DNA of 63,484 nt, from NCBI GenBank assembly GCA_018433015.1, contig JAHDSB010000022.1:1-63484 (forward strand), read 5' to 3'. The first letter of the stretch is position 1. Every line of letters starts with the position of its first letter. Positions 18,216 through 28,183 of this stretch are shown here, piece after piece. The notes below the pieces were generated by a model that was given only the letters and a program-made list of their open reading frames with translations, was not told where the DNA came from and searched no databases. The position numbers and the translations under genes are program-made. Origin of the DNA: Clostridia bacterium. GTDB taxonomy: Bacteria; Bacillota; Peptococcia; DRI-13; SV3-B141.

Positions 18216-19646
18216 TCAGTCCTCCATTTTAAAATACTGCTTCGCAAAAGCAAAAGTTATTTCCGGGTATTCCTGACTCAAGGTTCCAAGGGCATACATA
18301 ATATATTTTTCATCACAAATAAATTGTGGGTTTAAAGGTAAGAGAGAAGGTCCAGGATTTTTGAAAGCTTTTTGTAAAATAAATTTCCTAGTTTCTTCAC
18401 TGGAATGGGTGAAGATACCTCCTACGGCAATAACATATTTAATTTTCCGCAAATCTCGACCGATGGGCGTGCCGGGTATTATCCCCATCAGGGGATCGAA
18501 ATCCTTGGCAATAAAACCGGCATGTCTTTTTAATGCTACTTCTATAGCGGAAATGGCCAGGGCAATATCAAATTCTCTTTCTAAATCTGAACTACTAATA
18601 TATTCGGGATTCTTTTCCAAGAAATTTGTATACTCTACTAATTTGTTGGCATATTCTTCTCCGTTTTTATCAATTTTTGCTAAAACACCCAAAGGTCCAA
18701 CGGCTTCCACTATTCCTGTGGCACTAACTCTTAGGCCTAGATTTCCTTCTACAGTCCGATAAGATGTTTGTTTTTCATTGTTTACTACTAGACCCTTTTC
18801 CTCAATACTAAGCTTTTCTAATCCCGGTAACACAGAATGAATATCTGTAGTAGCTCCACCCACATCTATTATCAGTACATCGCCTACTCCTTCTTGCTGG
18901 TAAGTGCCTTTAGCCAAAAGCTCTGCCCCCAGTAATATAGCACCGGGAGTAGGAACTACTTTTTTATTGGATACCTGCTCCAATAGTTTATTTAAACCTT
19001 TAGCATGTACAATCTGTTTAATAAATTGTTTATGAATGGCTTCTCGAGCAGGTTTTACATTTAATTCATGGATGGTAGGCATTAAATTAGGTACTCTAAC
19101 TGAAGCGATGTTATTTTTTGTTAATATATCTTCAACTTTAGCTTGAGCTTCTTTATTTCCTGCTATAATTACAACCGCTTTTACTGCCGCTTTAACTATT
19201 ATTTCAGCATTTTCTACTACTGATTCCTGGTCTCCACCATCGGTACCACCTGCCAGTAAGATAATATCAGGCTTTATTTCTCTTAAGACCTGAACTCTAT
19301 ATTCCGGTTGATCTTCATGAGAAATAATCTCTAGTACTCTGGCACCTGCGCTCATAGCCACCTCTTTGGCGGCTTTGGCAGTAACCCTAGGCATATACCC
19401 TAGGGCTACCATCCTTAAACCTCCAGCCGCACTGCTGGTAGAAAAAATTTGGTGTTCGCTAGCTATGCGGCAGCCCTGTTCTGTCAACTTTTGTTTAGCA
19501 TTATGAAAACCTAATTCAATATTATCTACCGTAGTGGGACCCTGGGTACGATCCTTATATTTTAAGACTCTATCAGCCAGTTCAAAGCCTGATAGTTTTG
19601 TATAGGTGCTGCCCACATCGAATACAAGCAAATTTACGTTACTCAT
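18216..19646 (-). CDS. MutL/GlmL-family protein, probable 2-methyleneglutarate mutase reactivase
   Basis: A 476-residue ASKHA-fold protein with phosphate-1 motif VFDVGSTYTKL at the N-terminus and a second nucleotide motif LIIDVGGATTD (about 263). GlmL/MutL proteins accompany B12-dependent glutamate mutase and related enzymes and are thought to act as ATP-dependent reactivating chaperones that exchange damaged cobalamin. Here it sits two genes downstream of the mutase gene, so I infer it serves 2-methyleneglutarate mutase. It must not be confused with the DNA-repair MutL. Confidence 0.88.
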   Translation of the reverse strand: MSNVNLLVFDVGSTYTKLSGFELADRVLKYKDRTQGPTTVDNIELGFHNAKQKLTEQGCRIASEHQIFSTSSAAGGLRMVALGYMPRVTAKAAKEVAMSAGARVLEIISHEDQPEYRVQVLREIKPDIILLAGGTDGGDQESVVENAEIIVKAAVKAVVIIAGNKEAQAKVEDILTKNNIASVRVPNLMPTIHELNVKPAREAIHKQFIKQIVHAKGLNKLLEQVSNKKVVPTPGAILLGAELLAKGTYQQEGVGDVLIIDVGGATTDIHSVLPGLEKLSIEEKGLVVNNEKQTSYRTVEGNLGLRVSATGIVEAVGPLGVLAKIDKNGEEYANKLVEYTNFLEKNPEYISSSDLEREFDIALAISAIEVALKRHAGFIAKDFDPLMGIIPGTPIGRDLRKIKYVIAVGGIFTHSSEETRKFILQKAFKNPGPSLLPLNPQFICDEKYIMYALGTLSQEYPEITFAFAKQYFKMED

Positions 19647-19669
19647 AGTAAAGGACTCCTTAATATTAA

Positions 19670-20803
19670 TTAGTCATTTACAATCCAAACATAGCCTTCC
19701 ATGATCCTACGTGCCGTCCGAGCAAAAGCGGCTCGAGCAACTTTGCCATCTTCTACAATAGACTCAACTCCAATAATTCCTGCGGGATGGCCGATACGAA
19801 TCTCATTATCCTCTTTATCCTGAGACATAACTTGATTAACAATAGTCCCTGGAATTCTAGCAGCTACACCTGTACATACAGTACCTGTACCGGGATAAGT
19901 TTTGTGCAGTACTTGCATGAACATTAAGCGGGAAACAAAATCTACCTGCTCTTTATTAATAGCATTACCTGTAGTAAAGTCTTCATAATCTTGGGCCGGA
20001 GAAACAAATGCAATCATAGGGAAAGCCGGGCTTTTGCTCGTTGCCGTTTCTACATCTGGAGCCATACCAATCATTACCGCAACTTTAGCGCGAATTTCTT
20101 CCAAATAATTTAATAAATCCTTGTTACCATTGATTTGTTGTGGGTTTTCTGTACCTTTCATTTCCACATCCTTAGCTCTTACGAAAACACAAGGATTAGC
20201 GCAATCTACGATAGAAGCTTCAATGGTACCTCTACTTGTTTCGATGGAATCAACAACTTTACCCGTTGGTAACAGTTTATTTGTTACTGAACCTGCTGTA
20301 TCAGCAAAATCCATCATTATCTTGGCTCCAGTGCCCGGCACTCCTGCAATCTTACAAGTTCCTGTTACTTTAGCTCTTCCATCTTTCACAGGTACTTCTG
20401 CTATCAGAATTTTTCCTGTATTAGTATTGTGTATTCTAACTGTAGTAACAGGTTCAACTGCTTTCACTAATCCTTCATCAATAGCAAAGGGGCCCACTCC
20501 AGAAGAAATATTTCCACAGTTACCGGAATAATCTACATAAGCAGTATTTATGCTAACTTGTCCAAATGTGTAATCCACATCAGCCTCAGGATGGGAAGAA
20601 GGTCCAATGATTGCTAGTTTACTAGTCAGAGGATCTGCTCCACCTAAACCATCTATTTGTCTTACATCGGGGCTACCAAAAATAGCTAAGATGGTTTTAT
20701 CCCGTAAAGCAGGCTCTTGAGGTATATGATTAGCTTTCAAAAAAATTCCTTTACTAGTGCCTGCTCGCATAATCACACAGGGTATTCTTTTTGTATCTTC
20801 CAT
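19670..20803 (-). CDS. mii: 3-methylitaconate isomerase (PrpF family)
   Basis: A PrpF-family isomerase of about 377 residues that moves the double bond of (R)-3-methylitaconate to give 2,3-dimethylmaleate. Family signatures are 'IPCVIMRAGTSKGIF' at the start, 'DGLGGADPLTSK' and 'GNCGNISSGVGPFAI'. Its start is ATG 20803, whose A is shared with the mutase stop (TAATG), giving tight translational coupling; the open frame upstream runs into the mutase. Other PrpF members act on aconitate or oxalomesaconate; the pathway context selects Mii. Confidence 0.93.
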   Translation of the reverse strand: MEDTKRIPCVIMRAGTSKGIFLKANHIPQEPALRDKTILAIFGSPDVRQIDGLGGADPLTSKLAIIGPSSHPEADVDYTFGQVSINTAYVDYSGNCGNISSGVGPFAIDEGLVKAVEPVTTVRIHNTNTGKILIAEVPVKDGRAKVTGTCKIAGVPGTGAKIMMDFADTAGSVTNKLLPTGKVVDSIETSRGTIEASIVDCANPCVFVRAKDVEMKGTENPQQINGNKDLLNYLEEIRAKVAVMIGMAPDVETATSKSPAFPMIAFVSPAQDYEDFTTGNAINKEQVDFVSRLMFMQVLHKTYPGTGTVCTGVAARIPGTIVNQVMSQDKEDNEIRIGHPAGIIGVESIVEDGKVARAAFARTARRIMEGYVWIVND

Positions 20804-22659
20804 TAACTCAGCTCCCCTCTTTTTCCTTCCAGAGCTTTGTCTAGCCACTCAATAAAATCAAGGGGCTCACTGCCTGGTCCGAAGAATCCATCCACACCCA
20901 TAAATCCTGTTCCTTCTGTAGCTATTTTTTCCTCAAAATAGGAATGTTCTTCTTCTTTTTCAGCCATTCTTCCCCCGGCTACTAACACTACTTTATCTCG
21001 TAGTCCTAATTCCTGTAAGCGCTTACCTACTCGGGGGAACAAATCTATACCTAAGCCCAACAAATTACTGATCCCTACTACGTCGGCATTTACTTCTGCC
21101 GCAACTTCTGCCACGGTTTCAGGTAGATTCATACCCCTCAGATAGACTACTTCAAAGCCGGCATTTTCTAGAGTATCTTTAATTAAATTAACGCCATTAA
21201 CATGGGCATCGGCTCCTACTGTAGCTAAAACAACTTTTTCCTTTCTAGTTGGTTTGGCCACTTGAGGAACTTCCACATTTTCTGAAGAAAAAGCAAATTT
21301 TGCTGGATCTATATTTAAGGGTGAAAACCCTGGTACATAGCGCTTAATCCCATCTTTATCACGGTGGGTTTTAACATGACGTTTTAAGTCCCAACCTCCG
21401 GCACGAGGAGCATCCAAAACACCAGACTTACCTGCTTCCACAATTTTATCTACCAATTCATCTGAACCATATTTTTTCCAGAAGTTCTCGTTTACTTCTT
21501 TGGGGTCTAAGGAACGATTGATACCCAAAGTCTTTTCTAAAACTGCCATGGCTTCTGTAAGGATTTCTTCCTTACGCTTATCAATCTGAGGATCTTTTAT
21601 TTCAATTTTATAAGTGTTTTCAAAGACATTCTGGGTGGCCCACATGGATTTAGCCATAGAGGCCCCTGTAGGAATTCCTACAGATTCTGCCGCCTTAGGT
21701 CTATAGAAATTTGCTCCTCCCAGCTTAGCGCTGATAGCCATTCTAGCAAAATGGGCACTCTCGGCAATTAAATCTCCCGGGGGATTCTGGAAGGTTTCCG
21801 GAACTACAATTAAAGAGCTGCTCCAGATTGTTTCCTTGAAGGCCTGCATTACTGCCAAATCAGCAAATAGGTTGATCCCGCCTACGTTCATCTGTACAGC
21901 ACTTAATTCCTTAGGTAAACCGGCAGCCACACCTAAACCTTCCGCCAGCATGCACATAGCCAAAGCCATGCCATCTGTGCCACCAATATTATTTAAGTGC
22001 TTATGGGAATCTATTTGTACAAAAACTTTATTCTCAGCACATACTTCCAAAGCTTTAAAGCCATTAATAACTTTAGTTTTATAATCATGAATTCCTCGTC
22101 CACCAAAGTGAACGTGAATTACGGGTCCAATATCAGTTCCATCAAAACCAGCAATAAAAGCATTTATAATGGAGAGATGAGGAGTATCTCCCGTAGCATT
22201 AATCCGCATGGGATGGACTGCTCCCCCGCCTAACTCCACTAACTTTCTTTCTCCCAGCGGAGTAATACCACCTTTTCCCCGGGACTGTTCAATCAATTCT
22301 CTCCCATCCAAGGGATCGATATGTCTGGTGGCTTCCGCATGAACAAAGTGAAAGATGTTAATACCCAGTTTTTCGGCCATGTTATACATTTCTAAAGACT
22401 CTTTGTAGGTTTCCTCAGCGGTATTACGTCCTAAAATGGGATTCAATACAGGTATACCTGTTTCTTCCGCCTTTTTCCCCAGTTCATAAATTCTGTAACC
22501 GCTTCTTTCTACACCACAAACCTTTCTGGGATAAGGTGCGGGGAGCCCAGAAATAGAGCCATCTTTGCCTACTTTAGGCATAGCTACACCAAATGTATCT
22601 TCGTATGCTTTTACTCTATCTTCTTCTTCTAGAATAATCTGCATCGTTCTCTCTTGCAT
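20803..22659 (-). CDS. mgm: 2-methyleneglutarate mutase (adenosylcobalamin-dependent)
   Basis: A 618-residue B12 enzyme rearranging 2-methyleneglutarate to (R)-3-methylitaconate. The N-terminal two-thirds is a TIM-barrel catalytic region. The C-terminal domain (about 480-600) is a B12-binding Rossmann domain with the base-off DxHxxG motif in GADAHVNG, followed by GISNLLGLG and VAGGRM. The start is ATG 22659, 9 bases after AAGGAGG; the open frame extends nine codons further into dmdB. No cobalamin riboswitch is visible nearby. The MutL-like gene two positions downstream is the likely reactivating partner. Confidence 0.94.
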   Translation of the reverse strand: MQERTMQIILEEEDRVKAYEDTFGVAMPKVGKDGSISGLPAPYPRKVCGVERSGYRIYELGKKAEETGIPVLNPILGRNTAEETYKESLEMYNMAEKLGINIFHFVHAEATRHIDPLDGRELIEQSRGKGGITPLGERKLVELGGGAVHPMRINATGDTPHLSIINAFIAGFDGTDIGPVIHVHFGGRGIHDYKTKVINGFKALEVCAENKVFVQIDSHKHLNNIGGTDGMALAMCMLAEGLGVAAGLPKELSAVQMNVGGINLFADLAVMQAFKETIWSSSLIVVPETFQNPPGDLIAESAHFARMAISAKLGGANFYRPKAAESVGIPTGASMAKSMWATQNVFENTYKIEIKDPQIDKRKEEILTEAMAVLEKTLGINRSLDPKEVNENFWKKYGSDELVDKIVEAGKSGVLDAPRAGGWDLKRHVKTHRDKDGIKRYVPGFSPLNIDPAKFAFSSENVEVPQVAKPTRKEKVVLATVGADAHVNGVNLIKDTLENAGFEVVYLRGMNLPETVAEVAAEVNADVVGISNLLGLGIDLFPRVGKRLQELGLRDKVVLVAGGRMAEKEEEHSYFEEKIATEGTGFMGVDGFFGPGSEPLDFIEWLDKALEGKRGELS

Positions 22660-22672
22660 ATAATAACCTCCT

Positions 22673-23164
22673 TTACACCACGCCAAGTTCTTGTCTAACC
22701 CGATTTATAAGGCCACCAGCATTCAAGGTTAATAATACATTTTCTGAAAGTGGGTTAAACTCAAAACTATTATTCCCCAAAACAGCTAGTCCTTTCTCTA
22801 AATCAACAGAAATTACATCACCTGTTTTTACTTTATCTTTTAAATCTGCGTTTAAGACAGGTAACCCAATATTAATAGCATTTCTGCGAAAAATCCTGGC
22901 AAAAGATTCGGCAATCACCAGACTTATGCCCGCTTGAGCCAAGGCTACAGGTGCTTGTTCCCTACTGGACCCACAACCAAAATTTTTCCCCGCTACAATA
23001 ATGTCACCTTTTTTTATTCTCTTGGGAAAATCCGGGATATTACTACCAGCCATGGCAAAATTTCCTAAAGTTTCAAAAGATTCCGCCATTGCGTATCCAG
23101 GAAGAATTTGATCTGTATCTACATTATCATCAAATACCCAAACTTGCCCTTTGATAACTTCCAT
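22673..23164 (-). CDS. dmdB: 2,3-dimethylmalate dehydratase small subunit
   Basis: A 163-residue swivel domain of the aconitase superfamily: '[12 protein letters not shown]', '[14 protein letters not shown]', and '[15 protein letters not shown]' with the substrate-binding Arg. It pairs with DmdA to hydrate dimethylmaleate to (2R,3S)-2,3-dimethylmalate. By sequence it resembles the isopropylmalate isomerase small subunit (LeuD); the nicotinate cluster order identifies it as DmdB. It starts on the base next to the DmdA stop. Confidence 0.92.
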   Translation of the reverse strand: MEVIKGQVWVFDDNVDTDQILPGYAMAESFETLGNFAMAGSNIPDFPKRIKKGDIIVAGKNFGCGSSREQAPVALAQAGISLVIAESFARIFRRNAINIGLPVLNADLKDKVKTGDVISVDLEKGLAVLGNNSFEFNPLSENVLLTLNAGGLINRVRQELGVV

Positions 23165-24370
23165 TTATTTCACCTCCCAAGACTGAATCCCTTGGGGATC
23201 AACTAACCTGCCGTGTACTGCTGCTAAAGCAGCTGTAAGAGGGGAAGCTAAATATACTTGGGCTTGTCGGCTCCCCATACGACCGGGAAAGTTTCTATTC
23301 GTTGTAGAAACAACTACGTCATCCTCCGCCGCCAGACCAAGATGAGCACCAAAACAAGGTCCGCACCCCGGGCTTATTAAAGCAGCCCCGGCATTTCTGA
23401 TAATCTTACAGTATCCCCGCTCTTCCATGGCATCATATACGTTTTGAGATGCTGGAACAACAAGCATATTTACATCAGCATGAACATTATGATTCTTTAA
23501 TATACTAACTACTTGTTCCATATCGCTTAATCTTCCGTTTGTACAGCTACCTACAACTACCTGGGTAACAGCTATACCTTCTATTTCTTTAACAGGCTTC
23601 ACATTCCCAGGAGAAAAAGGACATGCTGCGGAAGGTACTATATTTGCCAGCTCAACAGTTAATGTTTCTGAAACATTAACTGCTTTCTCTTCCGTAGCAA
23701 AACAACTGATGGTAGCTCCCATTTCGATACCCATATTGCAAATTGTCATCCGTTCATCTTTACTTAAATCTGCGATACCTGGTCCACTAAAAATTACGGC
23801 TTTATCTGTAAGACCATCTGTTCCAAAATGTCTGATGAGCGTTAATATCAGATCTTTCGCTGTAACAAAAGCAGCTAAAGAACCTGTTAAATATACTTCC
23901 ACAACCTCCGGGACCTCTAAATCTATAGTACCCGTGGCCATAGCTGCTGCAAGTTCTGTTGACCCAACGCCAATCCCAAGAGCTCCATATCCTCCCGCTG
24001 TACAAGTATGGGAATCTGCCCCAATAATAAGAGTCCCCGGTTTTTGACCATGATTTTCTGATATTACCTGGTGGATAACACCCTGGCCTTTATCATAAAG
24101 AGTAACCCCATACTTTTTCGCAAAATCCTTAACAATTAACTGCATCTTTCTTGCTTGTACAGTAGCTGCCGGGTAAATGTGATCAACAACTATTACAACT
24201 TTGTTAGGATCAAATACTTTATCTATGCCAATCTTTTCAAATTGTTGAGCAGCCATAGGTCCTGTAACATCATGGGCAATTACTAGATCTACTTTACAAC
24301 GTATATCCTGTCCAGGAGAAACTTGTGCGAGACCGGCAGCCCTTGCAAGATATTTTTCTACAATATTCAA
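23165..24370 (-). CDS. dmdA: 2,3-dimethylmalate dehydratase large subunit
   Basis: A 401-residue catalytic subunit with the [4Fe-4S] ligands of aconitases: Cys in VVGSCTNG and the pair in GCGPCFG. It also has GADSHTCTAGGYGALGIGVG and NRNFPGRMG. Together with DmdB it converts dimethylmaleate to dimethylmalate. The start is TTG behind TAGGAGTGG. LeuC and homoaconitase are close relatives, and a homology-only annotation would probably call this 3-isopropylmalate dehydratase. Confidence 0.93.
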   Translation of the reverse strand: MNIVEKYLARAAGLAQVSPGQDIRCKVDLVIAHDVTGPMAAQQFEKIGIDKVFDPNKVVIVVDHIYPAATVQARKMQLIVKDFAKKYGVTLYDKGQGVIHQVISENHGQKPGTLIIGADSHTCTAGGYGALGIGVGSTELAAAMATGTIDLEVPEVVEVYLTGSLAAFVTAKDLILTLIRHFGTDGLTDKAVIFSGPGIADLSKDERMTICNMGIEMGATISCFATEEKAVNVSETLTVELANIVPSAACPFSPGNVKPVKEIEGIAVTQVVVGSCTNGRLSDMEQVVSILKNHNVHADVNMLVVPASQNVYDAMEERGYCKIIRNAGAALISPGCGPCFGAHLGLAAEDDVVVSTTNRNFPGRMGSRQAQVYLASPLTAALAAVHGRLVDPQGIQSWEVK

Positions 24371-24382
24371 AAGTATCCACTC

Positions 24383-25807
24383 CTATTCAACAAGCTCTAT
24401 CTTTAGTTTGTCAGCAATCTCTCTTGCATCTTCAGTGCTTGGAACAGCACGGGTTAGTACTAACCTTCCTCCCCCGCGGTTTAAAGCCTCTACTAAATAT
24501 TTTCCCTCTGTAGTTTCTATAGTAACTCGTTGGATTTGGGATTCCTCTACCTGGATAATATCAACCTCAATGCCCTTTTCTTTAACTTTATCCATTACTT
24601 CCCGATATGCTTTTCCATCATCGGTAGCAGCTCCGAAAACCGCTGCCATTAACATGCCCGGTACATTTATACCTCTTCTGGCAAACAACTCTGGATATAG
24701 TTCAATAATTACCTTCTTAATCTCACCCTTACTCAAAAAGTGAGCTATCCGTGCAGTATTGGTGGGGGAGCCAACTGCCTGACTGCTACCTCCTACTACT
24801 GCCATACCAAAAGGTTTAATTATACTGTTAGCATTTTTAGCTAAATATCTAGCTTGTTCTAAAGCTTTTTCGATAATTTCTTCTTTTCGTTCCTCTTCCA
24901 CTTCTTTAACTGCAGAACATACATAATCTTCTACAGCACCATTAGTCTTAAAGAAGGGTTCCATATATTGTATTACCGTTGGTACTATAGCTTTAGCAGA
25001 AATAGGATGAACTGCTGCTGCCATAGAAATCATTACATCAACAGGCACAGTTACCGGTATTGTGGTTTGAAGAGCCAGTTGACTGGCTAACTTCCCAATC
25101 ATTACTGCTCCGCCGATGTGGGTTGCACAAAGTCCCGCCACCATTACCCGTGGTGTACAAGGATTAGCTATGGTAGGAGAAATGGCCAAAACTATGGCCT
25201 TACCCAATTGTTCAGGAGTTCCATTAGAAAGCTCAGTAAAACCGGCTGCTAAGGACGCAGAACCTGCTCCAAATCCCTCCATATTACAACCTGTTGATGT
25301 TTTTCCTACACGAAACATAGTACCAACCTTAAGCACCACGGCTGCAACACGAGCTATAGTATCCTGATCCTTAATATCTTCTATCATGGCCCTCACAAAT
25401 CCCGTATAGGGACAAGAATCGCCCGTGCCCGCACAAGGTTGTAAACCTACAGAATGATTGCCCACCTGGGTACCTAGTGTATATACTAAAGTTTTATTTA
25501 AAAAGTCATCATCGACTATTTTAGGAGCACCTTTACCTGATAGTTCTTTTCCTATGGTACCAAAAAGGAAACTGGAACCCGATGTGGTTCCCAATTCAGA
25601 GGCATATAAGTTATGGGAGAAGCTAGCAATTACTGCGGAATTAACCTCCGCTTTCGACATTTGATTTACTTCCATGGCTTCTGCAATAATAACATCACTA
25701 ACACGTGTTTTAGTTGCTTGTGCTACTTTGATGCAATCGCCAATAGTCAATTCTCCTAACTTTAAACCTTTTTCTTTTATGACATCATAGATGTTATTCA
25801 ATAACAT
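24383..25807 (-). CDS. hmd: 2-(hydroxymethyl)glutarate dehydratase, serine-dehydratase-like
   Basis: About 474 residues, related to the alpha domain of iron-sulfur L-serine dehydratases, with conserved cysteines in QPCAGTGDSCPYTG and TGCNMEGFGAGSA that suit an oxygen-sensitive [4Fe-4S] cluster. It would remove water from 2-(hydroxymethyl)glutarate to form 2-methyleneglutarate, the role proposed for the matching gene in the E. barkeri cluster. It overlaps the hgd 3' end by 14 bp. Start choice is uncertain: GTG 25810, ATG 25807 or TTG 25801 (6 bases after GAGGTG) are all possible. An annotation as serine dehydratase would be misleading. Confidence 0.88.
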   Translation of the reverse strand: MLLNNIYDVIKEKGLKLGELTIGDCIKVAQATKTRVSDVIIAEAMEVNQMSKAEVNSAVIASFSHNLYASELGTTSGSSFLFGTIGKELSGKGAPKIVDDDFLNKTLVYTLGTQVGNHSVGLQPCAGTGDSCPYTGFVRAMIEDIKDQDTIARVAAVVLKVGTMFRVGKTSTGCNMEGFGAGSASLAAGFTELSNGTPEQLGKAIVLAISPTIANPCTPRVMVAGLCATHIGGAVMIGKLASQLALQTTIPVTVPVDVMISMAAAVHPISAKAIVPTVIQYMEPFFKTNGAVEDYVCSAVKEVEEERKEEIIEKALEQARYLAKNANSIIKPFGMAVVGGSSQAVGSPTNTARIAHFLSKGEIKKVIIELYPELFARRGINVPGMLMAAVFGAATDDGKAYREVMDKVKEKGIEVDIIQVEESQIQRVTIETTEGKYLVEALNRGGGRLVLTRAVPSTEDAREIADKLKIELVE

Positions 25808-26690
25808 CACCTCTGACTTGTACGTTTAATAGGTCTTCCCATACCTTGATAATTGCTGAAATATCTTCTCTACCTAAACCTTTAGCGCGGGCCATTTCGT
25901 ATACCTGTTGTGCACTATTTGTTACAGGCATGGGAACACCCAAATTCTTTCCTGTTTCCACTGCCAATTCTAAATCTTTATATTGTAAATCCACTGCAAA
26001 ACCAGGAGCAAACTCACCTTTTAAAATAAAGTTAGGCATCTTTGCTTCTAGAGCGTAACTCCTGCCAGAACTGGATTTAATAATGTTGTACATGGTCTCA
26101 GGTTTTAATCCGGCTTTTACACCTAATACTAAAGCTTCCGCCACGGCAGCCATATTAGCTCCCAAGAGAAGATTGTTAACGATTTTTACTGCATCTCCAG
26201 CTCCTACTTCACCAATATGCTGGATACGACCTAATTTATCTAAAACAGGGCGGGCCTTTGCTACAGTCTCCTGATGGCCACCCACCATAATAGTTAAGGT
26301 ACCGGCTGTTGCCCCGCTAACACCACCACTAACAGGGGCATCTATATATTTTGCTCCTTTTTTCTCAACAAACTGAGCCATTTTTTTTGTGGTATGGGGA
26401 GCAACACTACTCATGTCAACAATAATTTGTCCTGCCTTTATTCCGGCCAGCATTCCCCCGTCACCTAACATAACGCTTTCCACAATTTTTGCATTAGGAA
26501 GCATAGTAATAACTAGCTCACATTTTTTTGCAATTTCTTGTGGTGATGAACATTTTTCAGCTCCTAATAAAACTAATTCTTCTACTGCTTTTTCATTTAC
26601 ATCAAATACATTGAGCTGAAAATTCGCTTTAATTAGATTGTGGGCCATAGGTTTCCCCATGGCGCCCAATCCGATAAAGCCAATGATCAT
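25794..26690 (-). CDS. hgd: 2-(hydroxymethyl)glutarate dehydrogenase
   Basis: A 298-residue member of the beta-hydroxyacid dehydrogenase family. The Rossmann motif GFIGLGAMGKPMA is at the start, the substrate segment DAPVSGGVSGATAGTL is near 120, and the catalytic lysine lies in VKIVNNLLLG. It reduces 2-formylglutarate to 2-(hydroxymethyl)glutarate with NADH. The start is ATG 26690, after GGGAG. 3-Hydroxyisobutyrate dehydrogenase and tartronate semialdehyde reductase are near homologues; the neighbours (enamidase upstream, dehydratase downstream) fix the assignment. Confidence 0.92.
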   Translation of the reverse strand: MIIGFIGLGAMGKPMAHNLIKANFQLNVFDVNEKAVEELVLLGAEKCSSPQEIAKKCELVITMLPNAKIVESVMLGDGGMLAGIKAGQIIVDMSSVAPHTTKKMAQFVEKKGAKYIDAPVSGGVSGATAGTLTIMVGGHQETVAKARPVLDKLGRIQHIGEVGAGDAVKIVNNLLLGANMAAVAEALVLGVKAGLKPETMYNIIKSSSGRSYALEAKMPNFILKGEFAPGFAVDLQYKDLELAVETGKNLGVPMPVTNSAQQVYEMARAKGLGREDISAIIKVWEDLLNVQVRGDVIE

Positions 26691-26733
26691 ATTAATCACT
26701 CCCATCGACTTATAGTTCTTCTAAATTTTAGGC

Positions 26734-27318
26734 TTAGCGTAATCCGTCTTCACCTTTTATTTCTTCTTTTTGTAACCCACCGATTCTAGGATGAGGTCTT
26801 CCTCCTGTGGTAACTACTAGAGCAACTACAATTTCATCGGCTTTAGGTGCATCGTGTAATCTTACTTCCATAGCATCATAATGAGTCCTTACGAATGCTG
26901 CATCTTTAAAATGTAAGGGTACATCTAAGGGAGTTCCTGCCGGACCCATTTTCTTAGCAGAAGGGATTATAGCTTTTCCTCCGCCAATAGCTGCACGCAT
27001 GGGTTTACCTAATTTAGGATGAAGTATGGCAGCGCCATGCTCCAGTTCTCCATCTAAACCAATGATTGTACCTTTACCATAACTTTCAACTTCTTCTTTA
27101 GCTACTCCTAAAGCTTCTACTGCTCTTTCTGTGAGGAACTTACCGAAGTATTCTCCGATTTCTGTCAGCTCGCTTAAATCTTCCACATATTTTCCGGCAA
27201 AAGGATTTTTAATAACAGCAATAGATGCGCATTTTTTGATAGGTTTTTCTAAAGCTTTTGCTCCATCAGTGTGTATTTCATCAACAACAGTCACAAGTTT
27301 TCTAATCTGTAAATTCAT
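26734..27318 (-). CDS. Amino-acid-synthesis (DUF1185) family protein of unknown role
   Basis: A 194-residue protein of the AA_synth/DUF1185 family. Visible features are 'NPFAGKYVEDLSEL', 'GKGTIIGLDGELEHGAAILHP', 'MRAAIGGGKAIIPS' and 'VVTTGGRPHPRIGGL'. The family fold is known but no reaction is established to my knowledge. Relatives often sit in catabolic gene clusters for cyclic amides and pyrimidine-like compounds. Here it lies between UPF0280 and hgd, around the ring-opening steps. Helping with 2-formylglutarate or the lactam intermediate is possible but unproven. Confidence 0.82.
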   Translation of the reverse strand: MNLQIRKLVTVVDEIHTDGAKALEKPIKKCASIAVIKNPFAGKYVEDLSELTEIGEYFGKFLTERAVEALGVAKEEVESYGKGTIIGLDGELEHGAAILHPKLGKPMRAAIGGGKAIIPSAKKMGPAGTPLDVPLHFKDAAFVRTHYDAMEVRLHDAPKADEIVVALVVTTGGRPHPRIGGLQKEEIKGEDGLR

Positions 27319-27364
27319 TATAAAGTCCCCTTTCTATACACCTTTACTTTTAAATAAATGATCT

Positions 27365-28177
27365 TTAAGGAATAATAAGTCTTTTGCCCTGCAAATGAAC
27401 AAATACAGCATTTATCATGTTATGCAAACTGTTATTTTCTACAAAATCTCTTACTTGCTTAAAGCTCTGTTCAATTTCTGCGTCTTCTAGTTTTTCTACT
27501 GCTACAGTCACCATTTCGCCAGGAATATCGGTGTTGGGATCTATTGTTTTTGCTAGCATCTGCTTAACTCGGGGCGAAGGGATAAAACTTTCATTAGCTA
27601 AAGTAGTAGCAAATACATCGGCAATAATACATCTTTCTGCAAACACCGTAACTGAGTCAGCTATTCCTTTAGTAAAACTTCTTCCCCCTAATCCACTGGT
27701 AGCGATTCCCCCCATGTTATCAGTACCTTTTATTTTCACAGTTTGATCATAGTGTTTAGCCCCTAGAAACGGAACTATTCCTACACAAGTTTCTTCATCT
27801 TCTGCTAATCTTAAGGCCACATCTCCACCATTATTTACAATAACTTTGGTTGCCCCTTCTTTAAAAAGCCAGTCTGCCACATGATCAGATACTGCTCCCG
27901 CTACAGCAGCCATAGGAGTCAAATCTTTTGCCCCTGTAGCCTTAGCCGCTGTCCACATGCCTTTAGCCAAACCTCTGAGCTTTTCTTCCCGGCATAATGG
28001 CCAGGGTTCTTTTAATCTTTCTAAACAACTGCTTATTTCTGTTAAACATTTCAGGGCTATTTCCGTACTATCTTTACATTTTTGCGTTAAGGGTATTCCA
28101 TTTCGCCAAGCTGATATCACCATGGAAATAGGTCCATAATCATAATAGATTTTACCTGGTCCTAATTCTCTAATCAT
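27365..28177 (-). CDS. UPF0280 (ApbE-like) family protein
   Basis: A 270-residue protein of UPF0280, a family structurally related to the ApbE FMN transferases. Visible family features are 'GPISMVISAWRNG', 'MAAVAGAVSDHVAD', 'VNNGGDVALRL' and 'GIATSGLGGRSFTKG'. It is immediately downstream of hnr (6 bp), which suggests coupled expression. A role in modifying the reductase, for example covalent flavin attachment, is conceivable given the fold but is my inference only. Confidence 0.83.
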   Translation of the reverse strand: MIRELGPGKIYYDYGPISMVISAWRNGIPLTQKCKDSTEIALKCLTEISSCLERLKEPWPLCREEKLRGLAKGMWTAAKATGAKDLTPMAAVAGAVSDHVADWLFKEGATKVIVNNGGDVALRLAEDEETCVGIVPFLGAKHYDQTVKIKGTDNMGGIATSGLGGRSFTKGIADSVTVFAERCIIADVFATTLANESFIPSPRVKQMLAKTIDPNTDIPGEMVTVAVEKLEDAEIEQSFKQVRDFVENNSLHNMINAVFVHLQGKRLIIP

Positions 28178-28183
28178 TTTATT

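Noticed and set aside
20803-22686. A cobalamin riboswitch controlling the B12-dependent mutase
   Set aside because: The mutase start overlaps the preceding gene region, and no B12-box-like conserved core was seen here or in the ndhF leader.
22673-24370. Annotation as 3-isopropylmalate dehydratase (LeuCD) or aconitase
   Set aside because: The two genes lie inside a complete nicotinate pathway with mutase, isomerase and dimethylmalate lyase, and no leucine-synthesis genes are near.
24383-25807. Annotation as L-serine dehydratase
   Set aside because: The cluster needs a 2-(hydroxymethyl)glutarate dehydratase at this step and the matching E. barkeri gene has the same family relationship. Purified-enzyme data would still be decisive.
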